A stretch of DNA of 64,000 bases from Ectocarpus siliculosus (taxonomy: Eukaryota; Sar; Phaeophyceae; Ectocarpales; Ectocarpaceae). Below the pieces are notes generated by a model. It was given only the letters and a program-made list of their open reading frames with translations. It was not told where the DNA came from and did no database searches. Both the position numbers and the translations under genes were made by a program. Position 1 is the first letter of the stretch; every line of letters begins with the position of its first letter. Shown piece after piece: positions 22,817 through 33,276 of the stretch. The stretch spans positions 55,801 to 119,800 of the forward strand of contig FN648462.1 in NCBI GenBank assembly GCA_000310025.1. The letters are read 5' to 3'.

Positions 22817-25800
22817 AGATGGTAGAGAGAAGGTACTTGGTTCATCGAAAACTGGCCACGAGTAGCAGAGATCGCCCACCAACAACGAAATCGAACCTGT
22901 TCGGAATGTGAGGGGCTGCTGGCACCCGCCTCCTCGCCCAGCGCCATGCTTCTGTCGAATGCCTAACAGCATCAAAGACTCGGTTTGCTGCGGTGTCTCG
23001 AGCCGCATCACCCATCAAAATATATTGCGGTCACTTTCTCTCATAACATAACGTAACGATCAGGTGCTGAGCGATCCCGAGAAGCGGCGGCTCTACGACC
23101 AAGTCGGGAAGGAGGGGCTGCAGGCCGGGGGCGGGGGGGCGGGGATGGACCAGAGCAGGCAGCAGGCCGACTTGTTTCGGTCGTTCTTTGGGAGGTTTAG
23201 CCAACCCCAGGTAGGTGTGTTTTGCGATTCTGCGAATGTATCGTCCGGGGGTGGTGGTATCTAAGAACGCTGATTTTTCGGGGAGGGGGTGGGCGTGGTA
23301 CATATTGGACGCCATTTACTCGTAGTTTGTTTTGCGATTCTTCTCATTTTTTGTAGCTTTCGTGAATAGTGTCGAATGCAGATTAGTTTCCATTTTTTGT
23401 TTTTGTTCGGGGCGGGGGGGGGGGGAGGGGGCTTCATCGCGGTGTCGCCTACGGAACTTGCGAGAATATCGAGTTTTGGCGTCTCTCGCTTGGGGTGCTT
23501 GTCCACCACATTCTTTCGCGAAGCGCATGTTCACTACGCCCTAGCCGTGCCTGCCGTGTTTGTGCACCGGAAGAACGATTTTCGGGGCTCCCGTACCACA
23601 CGCCTTGCTCCCCACTCTCCTTCTGTAACCCTCCTTCTCCTTCTACTCCCCCCCCCCGGCCCATTTTTCTCCGCTGCCTCTTCTGTCTTGGATTCCCCCC
23701 TCACCTCATCGTCGGCGTTTTTTTTCGCTCTCCCTTAACGCCACCAACACCGCCACCAACAACTAAAACAAACACCGATGACGACAACAACGACGACGAT
23801 ACGCGCCAGCCTGTTCGGATGCGCGACGTTGTGTACGAGATGGAGGTTACCCTCGAAGAGCTTTGTAACGGCGGCGAGAAGAAAGTGAGGATCTGGAGCG
23901 AGGTGCCCTTGGAAGGGGGGCGCACGGAGAGGGTGGCCAGGGACATAGAGATTGGCCTCACGGCAGGGATGACTACGGTGAGCGAAAAGGCACCGTACTG
24001 CGGTTTTTGTTTAGGCTGCGGTAGACGGCACAACCCCGCGCAGGATAAACAAAGGAGACTTGTGTTTTCGAGGAGGCGAAGGGGCGGCACACTTTCCTTC
24101 GATGCAGGCGTCGAAAGTGCTGCGATGTTGTGTTTTGGCCAGTCTTTAGCGCTACACCACGCGTCTCGACTCAACGCGCCGTGTCTAAGCGGTAGGCGAC
24201 GGTGTATCGACATCTTGGGCAGCGGTCCAACGATGTTTGAAGGGTGCGTCCTCGTCCTCCCAGGTGTCTGTGCGTGCGCCGTGTGTGGTGCTCACAAACT
24301 ACGAGCAGTGCACCAAGACTCATAGATGAATGCGCGCCGCCCCTCGCTCGTGGACAAAGATGCTGCCGACTAAAAAGCGAATCTTCCCAAGGCCAAGGTT
24401 TTCCAGTAGGCGACGCAGCAGCAGTAGCCCATACACTCAACCGCCCGCCTCTTCCTCCTCTCCCGGTCGCGATCTCTTCTCTTTTGCCGTTTCCGCCAAC
24501 GAACGCCTGCACAAAGGGTACTCGAATAGTCATGGAGGGGGGGGTGGACCCCATAGAGGAGGGAATCCAGCCCGGGGATCTTGTGTTCGTGCTGAGGGAG
24601 ACTAGACATCGCACCTTCCGGAGACTGACGGGGGAATCGCCCCACCTCACTGCCGACATCACGGTGAGTTGTCTCTTACACCCAGCCTTTCCACACTTGT
24701 AGGGGTCCCATAGAAGTTGAGGGCACAGAAGTGGACGAAAGGGGTCTTAGTGCACTTAAGAGGGTCCAATAGAAGTTATGGCCACGGAAGTGAACGAAGG
24801 GGTCTCAGTGTTTGAGGGAGAAGACTGTTGAGGTTTGTGCTGCCTTGTTTTGAACAAAGCGGAAGCCGTAAAAGGGTTATACCTCCGGAGCATATGTCAC
24901 TCGGGTACTTCCATGGGAATGGGGCGGAAAGAGGGCGGTCTTTGTGAGCAAACGGGGGGATCTTGTTTCCGTCTCCAGCTACATGTGCTGCAGGCGGGGA
25001 GGGGAGTGCGCGGCGATGAGAGTGTCAGCCATTTTTTTTATCCGTTGTCGTTGAGGCACAGGCAAGCTATTGCTTCCTCTTGTACTCTACAACGTTTGCT
25101 CAACCACCGAACACGGATCCCTTTCTCCCGTCGCATACCGTATATGACACAAGAAAACACACCCCGGTGATAACATTTTGGAGTTTGAAAATATTATCAC
25201 TGGGTGTGGTATCCTGTGGGGGGTGTGTTATCTTGTGTACCCCGGGTGATAAAGTGCAGCTCGCAGGGGCCCCTAAGGGGGTGTGATAGCGCGTCCGAAC
25301 ACCCACAGCGTGTGTTTGGGGGTGTGATAAATGAGGGGGGGTGATAAAAGGGTGTGTGATAGCACGTCCGAACAGCCACAGCGTGTGCTTTGGGGTGTGA
25401 TAAATAAGGGGGCGTGATAGCCATGCCTGCACGTACACGTGCAGTGTAAGGACCGACCTAAAGGGGCGTGGAAAAACAAAGGGGCTCAACCGAGGTGACG
25501 AAACTCCTGAGCACATGACCTCGGCGATAACTCAACCCTCTCATCGCCAAAAAAAGTTTGACAAAATACGGGCTTGAATCGAGTAAGAAAAAAATTAAAA
25601 ATCGAAGGTACCTCGACCGATACGATGATTGGCGGTGGCCACAGACTGCGTGCGCCATCCTTCCTGCCCCCCTCACAAAAACGTTTGCTGCTGCTTGCCT
25701 TGCTGTGGGTACGACGAAAAGAGAGCTACGCAAAGACACCACGAACAAGAATCAACGACCACAAACCGCAAATTTACACTGAATACGAGACACACCAACG

Positions 25801-28800
25801 TTGCACTCCACGCGGCGAAGAAAACAGCCGACAGTTTCTTCACACCCGCTCAAAGACGACGGAAGGAACAGAAAGGCACGCCAGGAAAAACCCGAGGAAA
25901 CATGAGAAGGACACCACAAGCCATTTTCTAAACACCAGCATCGCTGCCGATGCCTCACAGCTCCTCGCCCTCGTCGCCGCTCACGTCCACCACCACCACG
26001 CCCGTGTCGTCATCATCGTCGATGTCCAACACCTCCAGCAAGTTCTCGCCTCCGGACGAGTCAGCCTTGTCCGTAGCGTCCGATGGCGCGCCGATGGGCT
26101 CCCCCTTGGCGTTGGTGCCGAGCTCCTTGCTGACCCAGGCCTCGTCTTCCGACCCGTCGACGGGCAGCAGAAGGCCAGCCTTCCTCCAGCTCGAGCGGAT
26201 TTCATCCGCGGTCAAGGCATCCCACGCCTTCTTGACCCACTGTGCGACCAAACCCCGCGAAGGGGGCTCCGGGTAGCCCCGGTCGTTGCGCGTGACGTCC
26301 TTGGAAGCCATGTGGTCGTCGTAGAGCCTGGACATGTTTTCCTTGAAGATCTTGTTGACCAGGCCATCGCACGGCTGGAGCTTTGGAGTCAGGCCTCCCG
26401 GGATGTGGAACAGCGTCGTGTTGGACTCCTCCATCGCCTTGGTAGACGCGTCCGTCTTGTGGACGGTGTAGTCGTCCCACGCCAGAAGCGTGTCAGGCTG
26501 ACGGTAGCCGCCCAGGCGGCCCTGCCGCCCCGGGCGCCGGTTCCACACCTGCGGCACCCACACGTCGTCGAACACCCGCTGGGAGTGCCATCCCTTGGGG
26601 TCCACGGCGTAGGCCATACCTCGCGGGTACGCGTAGGCCTTCCTGTCCTTGTAGTTCTTGAACTCGCGCTCGATGCTGTTGGCGGCGGGGGACTTTCCCT
26701 TCGGAGTGGGCTGGCCCTTGAAGATGAGGAGGGGCGGCAGCTTGCTACCGTCGGCGAACACGGTCAGGACCGAAGTGATGCGCATCTTCTCCTTGCCGCC
26801 GGTTTTGACTGGCGGGATTTCGTAGAACAGCGAAATCCGACATCAACGTGGGGTGCGTGGAAACGACTTTTGTTGCAAGATTCGGAAAGTGGCAGCAATG
26901 GTTGCAAAAAAACATGACCAAAATCAGAGAAAACGAAAAGAAAGAAAAGTATATGTAGATAGTTCCTCACAAAAAAAAGAGGGTGGCCCAAAAGAAGCGC
27001 TCACAGAGGAAAGGACAGGATTGCTACATTTTACGCAGTACGAGCAAAAACTAGGGCAAAACTAATGCTCACGTTCACAGTGTCCTTCCCCGGGCTCTCG
27101 ATCACGTAGGGGTTTCGTCCATGTTGCCGATCTGCGCCAAGGCGAACTTGAGACGCGGCGCCGGAGGAGCACCAGCGCCACTCCCACCCCCGCTGCCGCT
27201 CGCGCTGCCTCCCGCCCTTGCCGCAACCCCCAGGCACTCGACCCCGTCCGCAAGTTCGAGCGCGGAAGGCACGTCGTACTTCAGCCTCCTCCACTCCTTA
27301 ATCGCCTGCATGGCGACCAAAGGCCAGCCAGAAGGAAGTTTCTGGCCTTGCCGGGTGACAGCTCGCACAGAGAAGCGGTAGACCCTGAGAAACCTTCTGC
27401 ACCACTGGTTCTGCCTGTTCTTGTACTTGAGGGAGCCCTGGAGATCGGATGGCGCCGGCCTCTCCCCGAAGAAGTTCGGATTGAGTTCGACGGCCTTGTT
27501 CTTGATCATCTTCGATGAAACACGGGCGGAGATGCCGTCAGAACGCAGCTCGTTGATCCAGTCCACGACCTCACGCTCGGCCGCCGTGTGCATCCTGATC
27601 CGTCCGACGTTCAGCGACAAGCGGTTGTTGGCTTTCTTCTTGCGCTTCGCTCCTCCCTCGTACGTGTCCGCTTCCGCCAGCGCGGCTTCGTACTTGGCGA
27701 CGTTCTTGACCCACGCCGCCAACGTCGCCTTGTCGGGAATCTTCAGGATCCTGGACGCGTAGGTTATCCCAACAGTCCCGTTCGGCCCTTGCGCCCCCTT
27801 GATCTTCCTCTGTGAGTACCTCACCGCATCCACCTTAAACTTCAGAGGGTAGCGCTTCCTTTGGCTCCACCACCAAGCTCGGGGATCGGGAAGTCCGGCG
27901 GCTCCAACTCCAGCTGCCCTTTCTTCCTCTTGCCCTTGTTCTGTGCCGGCGTACCAAAGAGAACGCCGCCGAACCCATCTCCCCACTCTGTCTCTCCGGG
28001 AAACATCATGTCGCCGGATGCAGCATCGTTGGCCACCGGCGCTCCTCCCGCTGCCGGCGTTGCTGCTGCCGGTGCTGGAGCTGGTGCCGATGCTGGAGCT
28101 GGCGCCGGTGCTGCTCCTGATGGAGGCGCTCCGGGTGTGCCGCCCACCCTACAGAAGACAAACGGAGACAAATATGTGCGGGAAGGCACGCACGGAAACG
28201 TGTGTCGTGTGGGCGGAAACCAAAGCTGTTTCTTCACAAAGAGTATGCTGATTCATTTTTGGTCGACAAGGGCACCGTGTCCATTTTTCCAAAAACGTTT
28301 GGCGGTTGAAAGTACACTTTAGGGTGAACAATAAATGTGCAAAGCAGCACCATTGAAAATTAATCAGGGTGGTATGGAGATGCCAGCTGCAAACAAAGCT
28401 GCAGCATTTCCACGACACACAACGGCATGCAGGAACAAGAATCATACACAAAAAACAACTTAAAATGTGTACAATACCGACGAATGGCCATTAAAATGCT
28501 ACAAACGAAACAATTACGAAACGGGCACGCAACGACAGAATCATTTTCCGGGAGCATGTGGAAAAAAAAAAGCCACATGCACAAAAAAAAACTTACAAAA
28601 TGTGTGCCGGGAACGTGTGGTTAAAAAAGGGACTGCACACAAAATAACTCTCAAAATGTGTATGGGAACGTGTGGCGCAAAAAAAAATGAAAAAATTTCA
28701 CGAACCCTGGAGTGTGCGGGTGGTGCAAAAGCCAACCCACAATCGCACGTTTCGAGACCACACGCGGACTGATACTACGCCAAATCCACGAAGCACATGT

Positions 28801-31800
28801 ACACTCACTTGGATCGTTCTTCCGTGCCGACGGAAGTGCTGGGCTCCTGGTCCACCATGTCCACCACCAGCTGAGATGCTTGGCTGGTGCGCGTTGACTC
28901 GTCTGCTGTGGTGCTCGTACGTGCTGCTGAGAGCAAGAGAGCAACTGGCTGCTGCTGAGGCGATGCGGAGGCTGTCATGTTGGCGCCTGTTGCTGCTCCA
29001 GCTCCTGCTGCTGTTAGATCAGCAGGAGCAGGAGTAGGAGCCTCTTGCGTAGAGGTGTGCGCGGGCCCAAAGAAGGAGGTGATCTGCTGTGGCGCCTGCG
29101 CTGCTGCAGTCGAAGCAGTTGTCGAAGGAGCGGAGGTACTTGCGGCTGCATTCTGCTCTGCCTGCACGTTCATGTTGTTGGGGGTCTCCATGCGGGGTGT
29201 TTCCCCGCACACAGATGCCGTGGCTGTGTGTGTGATTGCCCAGGGCAGATGCTGTCACGCCGGTGATAAAGAAGGAGGGGCCCCGTGACTATATGCGGCG
29301 TAACTAAAAATATCACCGGGGTGTGTTATCTTATGTACCCCCGGTGATAAATCGATGGTTTGTCAGAAGCGCCCAAAACTATCACCGGGGTGTCGTATTC
29401 TGTGGGACTGTGCTTTCTTATGTAGGTGTGTTATCTTGTGTCATATACGGTATCCTTGACAGTGTACCAGAATCATCAAGAGAGCCCCTGGTGTTGTTGG
29501 TGTTATTGTTAATCAGTCAGGAAAGGGGCCGCTGTGACAGGGATTCGTGGCAAACTGTAGCTCTATATAGACGGCCAACAAGAATGCTCGCCCCCTCACA
29601 GATACTTTCGCCCTTTACCCGGCGTGCTGCCGATCGACCTTTGCACCCTATAATGCTACTTACCGGTCTATCATTTTCTCCACCACAACCTCCCGCTGAC
29701 GGCGTCGGCAACACACTGGTCTGGTGCCAGTCAACCCCGCTAGCTGACGCTTTACAGACGGCAAGACACCACTCCCGTACCCGAGGACACCCCCCTGCAC
29801 CAGCCTTACCCCTGACCCATGGGGCTTCGATCGCGTGGGACAAGAAAAATCCCCAAATGCAGCAGCAGATGGGCTGACCCCGGTCCCCAACTTCACATGC
29901 GATTGTGCGTTCGATTCGTGTGCAGGTAACTCTCGCAGAAGCGTTGACTGGTTTCGTGCGGCCGATCAGCCTCGTTGATGGCCGGACGGTTTTTTTCAAG
30001 AGCAAGGAAGGGGAGGTCATCTCGCCCGGGGCCGTCCGGAAGTTGCCGGTGAGGGAGTGACGTAGTTTTTCGAGCCGGCGGTGAGGGGGAGGGGGGGGGG
30101 GGGGNNNNNNNNNNNNNNNNNNNNNNNNNNNNNNNNNNNNNNNNNNNNNNNNNNNNNNNNNNNNNNNNNNNNNNNNNNNNNNNNNNNNNNNNNNNNNNNN
30201 NNNNGGTTTTTATTTTTTTCCCCCACACTCTCCCGTGGGGGGGGTGGGAAACACAGTGTTTGGGTGCCAGTCAACCCCGCTGGGGGGCGTTTTAAAGGGG
30301 CCAAGACCCCCCTCCCGTACCGGGGGACCCCCCCCGCCCCCACCTTTCCCCTGGACCCAGGGGGTTTGGTTGGGGGGGGACAAAAAAAATCCCCAAAGCC
30401 ACCGGCAGGGGGGCGGCCCCCGGTCCCCAATTTCACAGGGGATTGGGGTTTGGTTTGGGGGGCAGGAAATTTCCCCAAAAGGGTTGACGGTTTTTGGGCG
30501 GCCGTTCACCCTTTTTGAGGCCCGGCGGTTTTTTTTCAAGAGAAAGAAAGGGGGGGTCTTTTCCCCCGGGCCCTCCCGAAATTTCCGGGGGGGGGGGGGA
30601 AGTATTTTTGCGACCGGGGGGGGGGGGGGGGGGGGGGGGGGGCGGTGCAGGGCCTACAGGACCGGCGAAAGTAGGGAAGTTGAGATCACACGGCCTTACC
30701 CCCCCCCCCCTCCGGAAGTACGGGGTTGGGTTTTCGTCGCTTGGCAACGACGTTGTAAAAGAAGCCAATTCACTTCGTGAACTCGGCAACCAGGTTGCCG
30801 TTTTTTTTGTTTTTTTTACCTCTGGTTTTTTATTTGGCGGTAACCATAATGGTGGTCGAGTAGATCATGTTGTGCGGGGTGGAGAAACCTCACTCCGCGC
30901 AAGGGGGATGATCGCACCACGTTGTGTTAAATTGGTGAAGCATCCTCGAGGCAGCTACACAGTGCTTATAACTGTCTCTGGAAGTGAAAGCACCAGAAAA
31001 TAAATTAAGTCATACGCAGCTGTCATCCGTACGCAAGGAAGTAAGCACAAGATGCCGAACACCCTTAGCAGGATGCAGCTCACCCTTCATGCGACTCGCC
31101 GAATACCTCACGGTGCTTCGCGCTTGGTGATGTGAGAGCCTGGTCCGGTGAGAACCCGGCGTGCTCCGTCCCGGCTTTGTAGGGATGCGAGGTCAATGGT
31201 GTAACGACTACGGCATGCACGACTATGAGTACACCCCCTCCGGAAGTACGCACAAGATGCCGAACACCCTTGGCAGGATGCAGCGAATCCTCCATGCGAT
31301 TCGCCGAATACCTGACGACGCTTCGCGCTTGATGTTGTACGTACTACAGCCTGGGCCAGTGAAAACCCGACGTGCTCCGTCCCGGCTATGTAGGAATTCT
31401 CAGTCAATGGTCTAACAACTACGGCATGCATGGCTATGGCTATGAGTACCCACCTCCCCGCAAAGTAGGAAGGGACGATTGGCCATCGGTGGTCGGTCCT
31501 GTGGGAACAATGCTCCGTTCTCTCTAACCGCGAAGGCATGCAAAACATGAGAGTACACCCCTCCCTGTCGAACGTGTTGTTCAGGGCTGCGGCATGCCTG
31601 TCGGAGAACGACAGAAGGGAGACTTGTATCTCCGGTTCGTGGTGGAATTCCCGAGCGAGGAGGCTTCTGCAGCTTGGAGCGAGGAAGAGCGAAAATCCCT
31701 CCAGGACCTACTTCCCCCAAAACCTAAGTTTCCGAAGGAGAAGCCGGTATGTCTGCTATTTCTCTCTCTCTCTCTCTCTGTGTCTGTTCAGTGTCCCTCG

Positions 31801-32332
31801 GGGGGGGGGGGGATACGGACATGGGTTTGTAGGGGGTTAACTCTGATCGCCAACCAGCCCCCCCACTTGTTTGAAAACGCCAGGGCGAGGCACAAAGGAG
31901 AACGCACCTGTGTTAGGATAGTCAGCACTCATGCCCTTGAGCACAACTTTCTTGCCGTCTTCGCTTCAACAAGACGTTCCTCCGGTCTCTGCTCATCCAC
32001 GTTCTAACATCCGCGGTTCCAACTGGCCCAAAAGCGTACACACACTTGAAGAAATCAAGTTCTTGTACCACTATTTTTCGGCACTCCCTTTCGCCTCCTT
32101 TCGGTGCTGTTCTTTTGATGTTTTCCCCGATGCCCCCCGCTTGTGCTGTGCGCAGAATAACCCGGCCGTTGAGATCCTTCCCGCGGAACCGAGCGTGGCG
32201 AGCCGTTTCAAGGCTGGCTTGTACGATAAGCCACCAAGAGGCACGTCCCGAGGAGCGGGACAGGGGGGCCCGTGGGGTAGCGGTAGCGCAGGGGGGGGGA
32301 TGGGCAACCCGTTCGGCTTCTTTGGCCTGTAG
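21450..32332 (+). CDS. Secretory-pathway DnaJ/Hsp40 co-chaperone (type II)
   Basis: This is a J-protein that would stimulate an Hsp70/BiP ATPase. The exons are 21450-21659, 22439-22567, 23064-23210, 23810-23977, 24517-24663, 29926-30048, 31585-31746 and 32156-32332. All introns are phase 0 and the total is 420 residues. Residues about 25-43 form a hydrophobic signal ([16 protein letters not shown]). The J domain starts near residue 67 (YYKILEVGKT) with HPD at 95-97 and [18 protein letters not shown]. There is no CxxCxGxG zinc finger. Two C-terminal substrate-binding domains follow ([38 protein letters not shown]). The C-terminus is Gly-rich and ends NPFGFFGL, with no KDEL-like signal. Exon 5 uses an AAG acceptor. 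Intron 5 (5.3 kb) holds a pogo-like transposon. Intron 6 holds an assembly gap and an array of C-tailed repeats. Confidence 0.92.
22775..22816. repeat. (GA)n microsatellite
   Basis: A GA dinucleotide run lies in DnaJ intron 2. Confidence 0.95.
24700..24825. repeat. Degenerate tandem repeat, unit about 63 bp
   Basis: Two units share GGGTCC-ATAGAAGTT, CACGGAAGTG/CACAGAAGTG and GGGGTCT. They lie at the start of DnaJ intron 5, outside the transposon. Confidence 0.65.
25138..29450 (-). mobile_element. pogo-like (Tc1/mariner superfamily) DNA transposon in DnaJ intron 5
   Basis: The element is bounded by inverted ends of 26 bp that match at 25 positions. Each starts CCGTATATGACACAAGA read inward. 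It is flanked by TA on both sides (25136-25137 and 29451-29452), the target duplication of this superfamily. Subterminal copies of a GGTGTGTTATCTTGTGTA / CCCCGGTGATAA motif lie at 25219-25252 and 29270-29400 and are likely transposase-binding sites. The element contains one antisense transposase gene. A degenerate tandem repeat of about 75 bp lies at 25280-25413. The host intron is otherwise 5.26 kb, so the insertion makes up most of it. Confidence 0.88.
25955..29191 (-). pseudogene. pogo/Tigger-type DDE transposase, probably frameshifted
   Basis: The reading begins at ATG 29191 with a Ser/Thr/Ala/Gln-rich N-terminus (donor at 28808). It continues at 28148 with an Ala/Pro-rich acidic stretch, then a helix-turn-helix of the CENP-B/pogo kind ([14 protein letters not shown] ... 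[20 protein letters not shown]). The DDE nuclease follows. The first Asp is in NMDETP (27,115), the second in [11 protein letters not shown] and the third in [16 protein letters not shown]. The C-terminus is acidic and stops at 25955-25957. Two places need a change of frame without room for an intron: near 27,860, just before the HTH, and at about 27,108, just after NMDETP. There may also be an intron at about 27,070-26,810. The copy therefore looks inactive, unless the shifts are sequencing errors. Confidence 0.75.
30105..30204. other. Assembly gap (100 N)
   Basis: A round-number placeholder sits at the end of a G-run, inside DnaJ intron 6. Confidence 0.99.
30205..30640. other. Low-quality second copy of 29,690-30,090
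   Basis: The segment follows the same order as 29,690-30,090 (GGTGCCAGTCAACCCCGCT is kept, as is a smeared copy of the exon at 29926-30048). Most changes lengthen G, C or T runs, as poor Sanger base calls do. It is better read as an assembly artefact than as a gene duplication. Confidence 0.8.
30711..31565 (+). repeat. Head-to-tail array of three C-tailed repeat units
   Basis: The full-length unit is 30711-31238: it starts TCCGGAAGTACG after a C-run, has TTTTCGTCGCTTGGCAACG near its start, and ends GAGTACACCCCC. A shortened unit follows at 31239-31448, beginning again at CCGGAAGTACG. A second-subfamily unit (31449-31555) ends GAGTACACCCCTCCC. The array lies in sense in DnaJ intron 6 and stops 20 bases before the acceptor at 31584. 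Confidence 0.8.
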
Positions 32333-33276
32333 AGAAGAGAAACGGCATCATGCTGCGACTGCTGCTGCTGCCACTGCTGCTCTTGCTTCTTCTGTTTTTC
32401 ATGAACGGGGAAGTAATTTGCATACACCAGCTCGGCTCGATTGTGTGCTGGTTTTGGCTTGAAGCAATGCCTTTATAATAGGTGCTTGCCACGAGCATGT
32501 CATTTTGTCGTAGTTGTAGTTGTGCGCGTTGGTCATCATGTCTTCGCGTGACGGTAGCGTGCTTGAGAAACGTTGGTCTCCCGCTTGGCAGCAAGAAAAC
32601 ACCATCTTTTCGTTAACGTCGCAGTTGTGTTTTTGCACACCGTAAGTTTTTCGCCTTTGATGATGCCACCACCTCCGTGTGCTTTTTATCACTGTATCTC
32701 CTCCCCGACATCGACCCCGCGCGGGTGTCCGACACCAATCTTTCCCCACCAACTGGGTTCTGGATTGACTGTCGGCGATTTACACATCATACGCCAAAGA
32801 GGGTCTCGAGACTAGCAACACCAGCCCAGCTTTTCCGGTTCAAAGCGACCTGGCTTTTCTATCTTCATTTTATTCTCAACGCCTTCGGCAAAGAACCCGA
32901 CCAAGTGAAGGTATCCTTCTGACACACAACGCCCAGATAACCAGCGCATGCCGTATCAAGCAGCGACAAGCCCGCAAATATAAACCATGGCTTCTTCCTG
33001 CATCAATCTGTCACTATGATGATCGCTAACCAGGACCACGAACGAACCCCGCGACAACACCACCTACTAATAAGTGTCTTCATGTATTTTTCACCCATCC
33101 AAGGGAAACGTGCCAGCCGTGAACAACGCACAGACGCAACAACCACAACCACAGCAGGGGTAGCAGCAGCAGCAGCAGCAGCAATGTTGACTAGCAAAGC
33201 CGGGTGATAGGCAACCAAGCCCCTTGCTGTACGCACAGCGATCCATCGTTGGCTGGTCTCCTACAGTTTCTATGCC
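32333..33276. other. Convergent 3' spacer
   Basis: This lies between the stop codons of the DnaJ gene and the small plastid-protein gene. It includes a short AGC run near 33163-33183. No gene is seen. Confidence 0.6.

Noticed and set aside
25280-25413. Short direct repeats that could suggest a CRISPR-like array
   Set aside because: There are only two degenerate units, inside the terminal region of a eukaryotic transposon.
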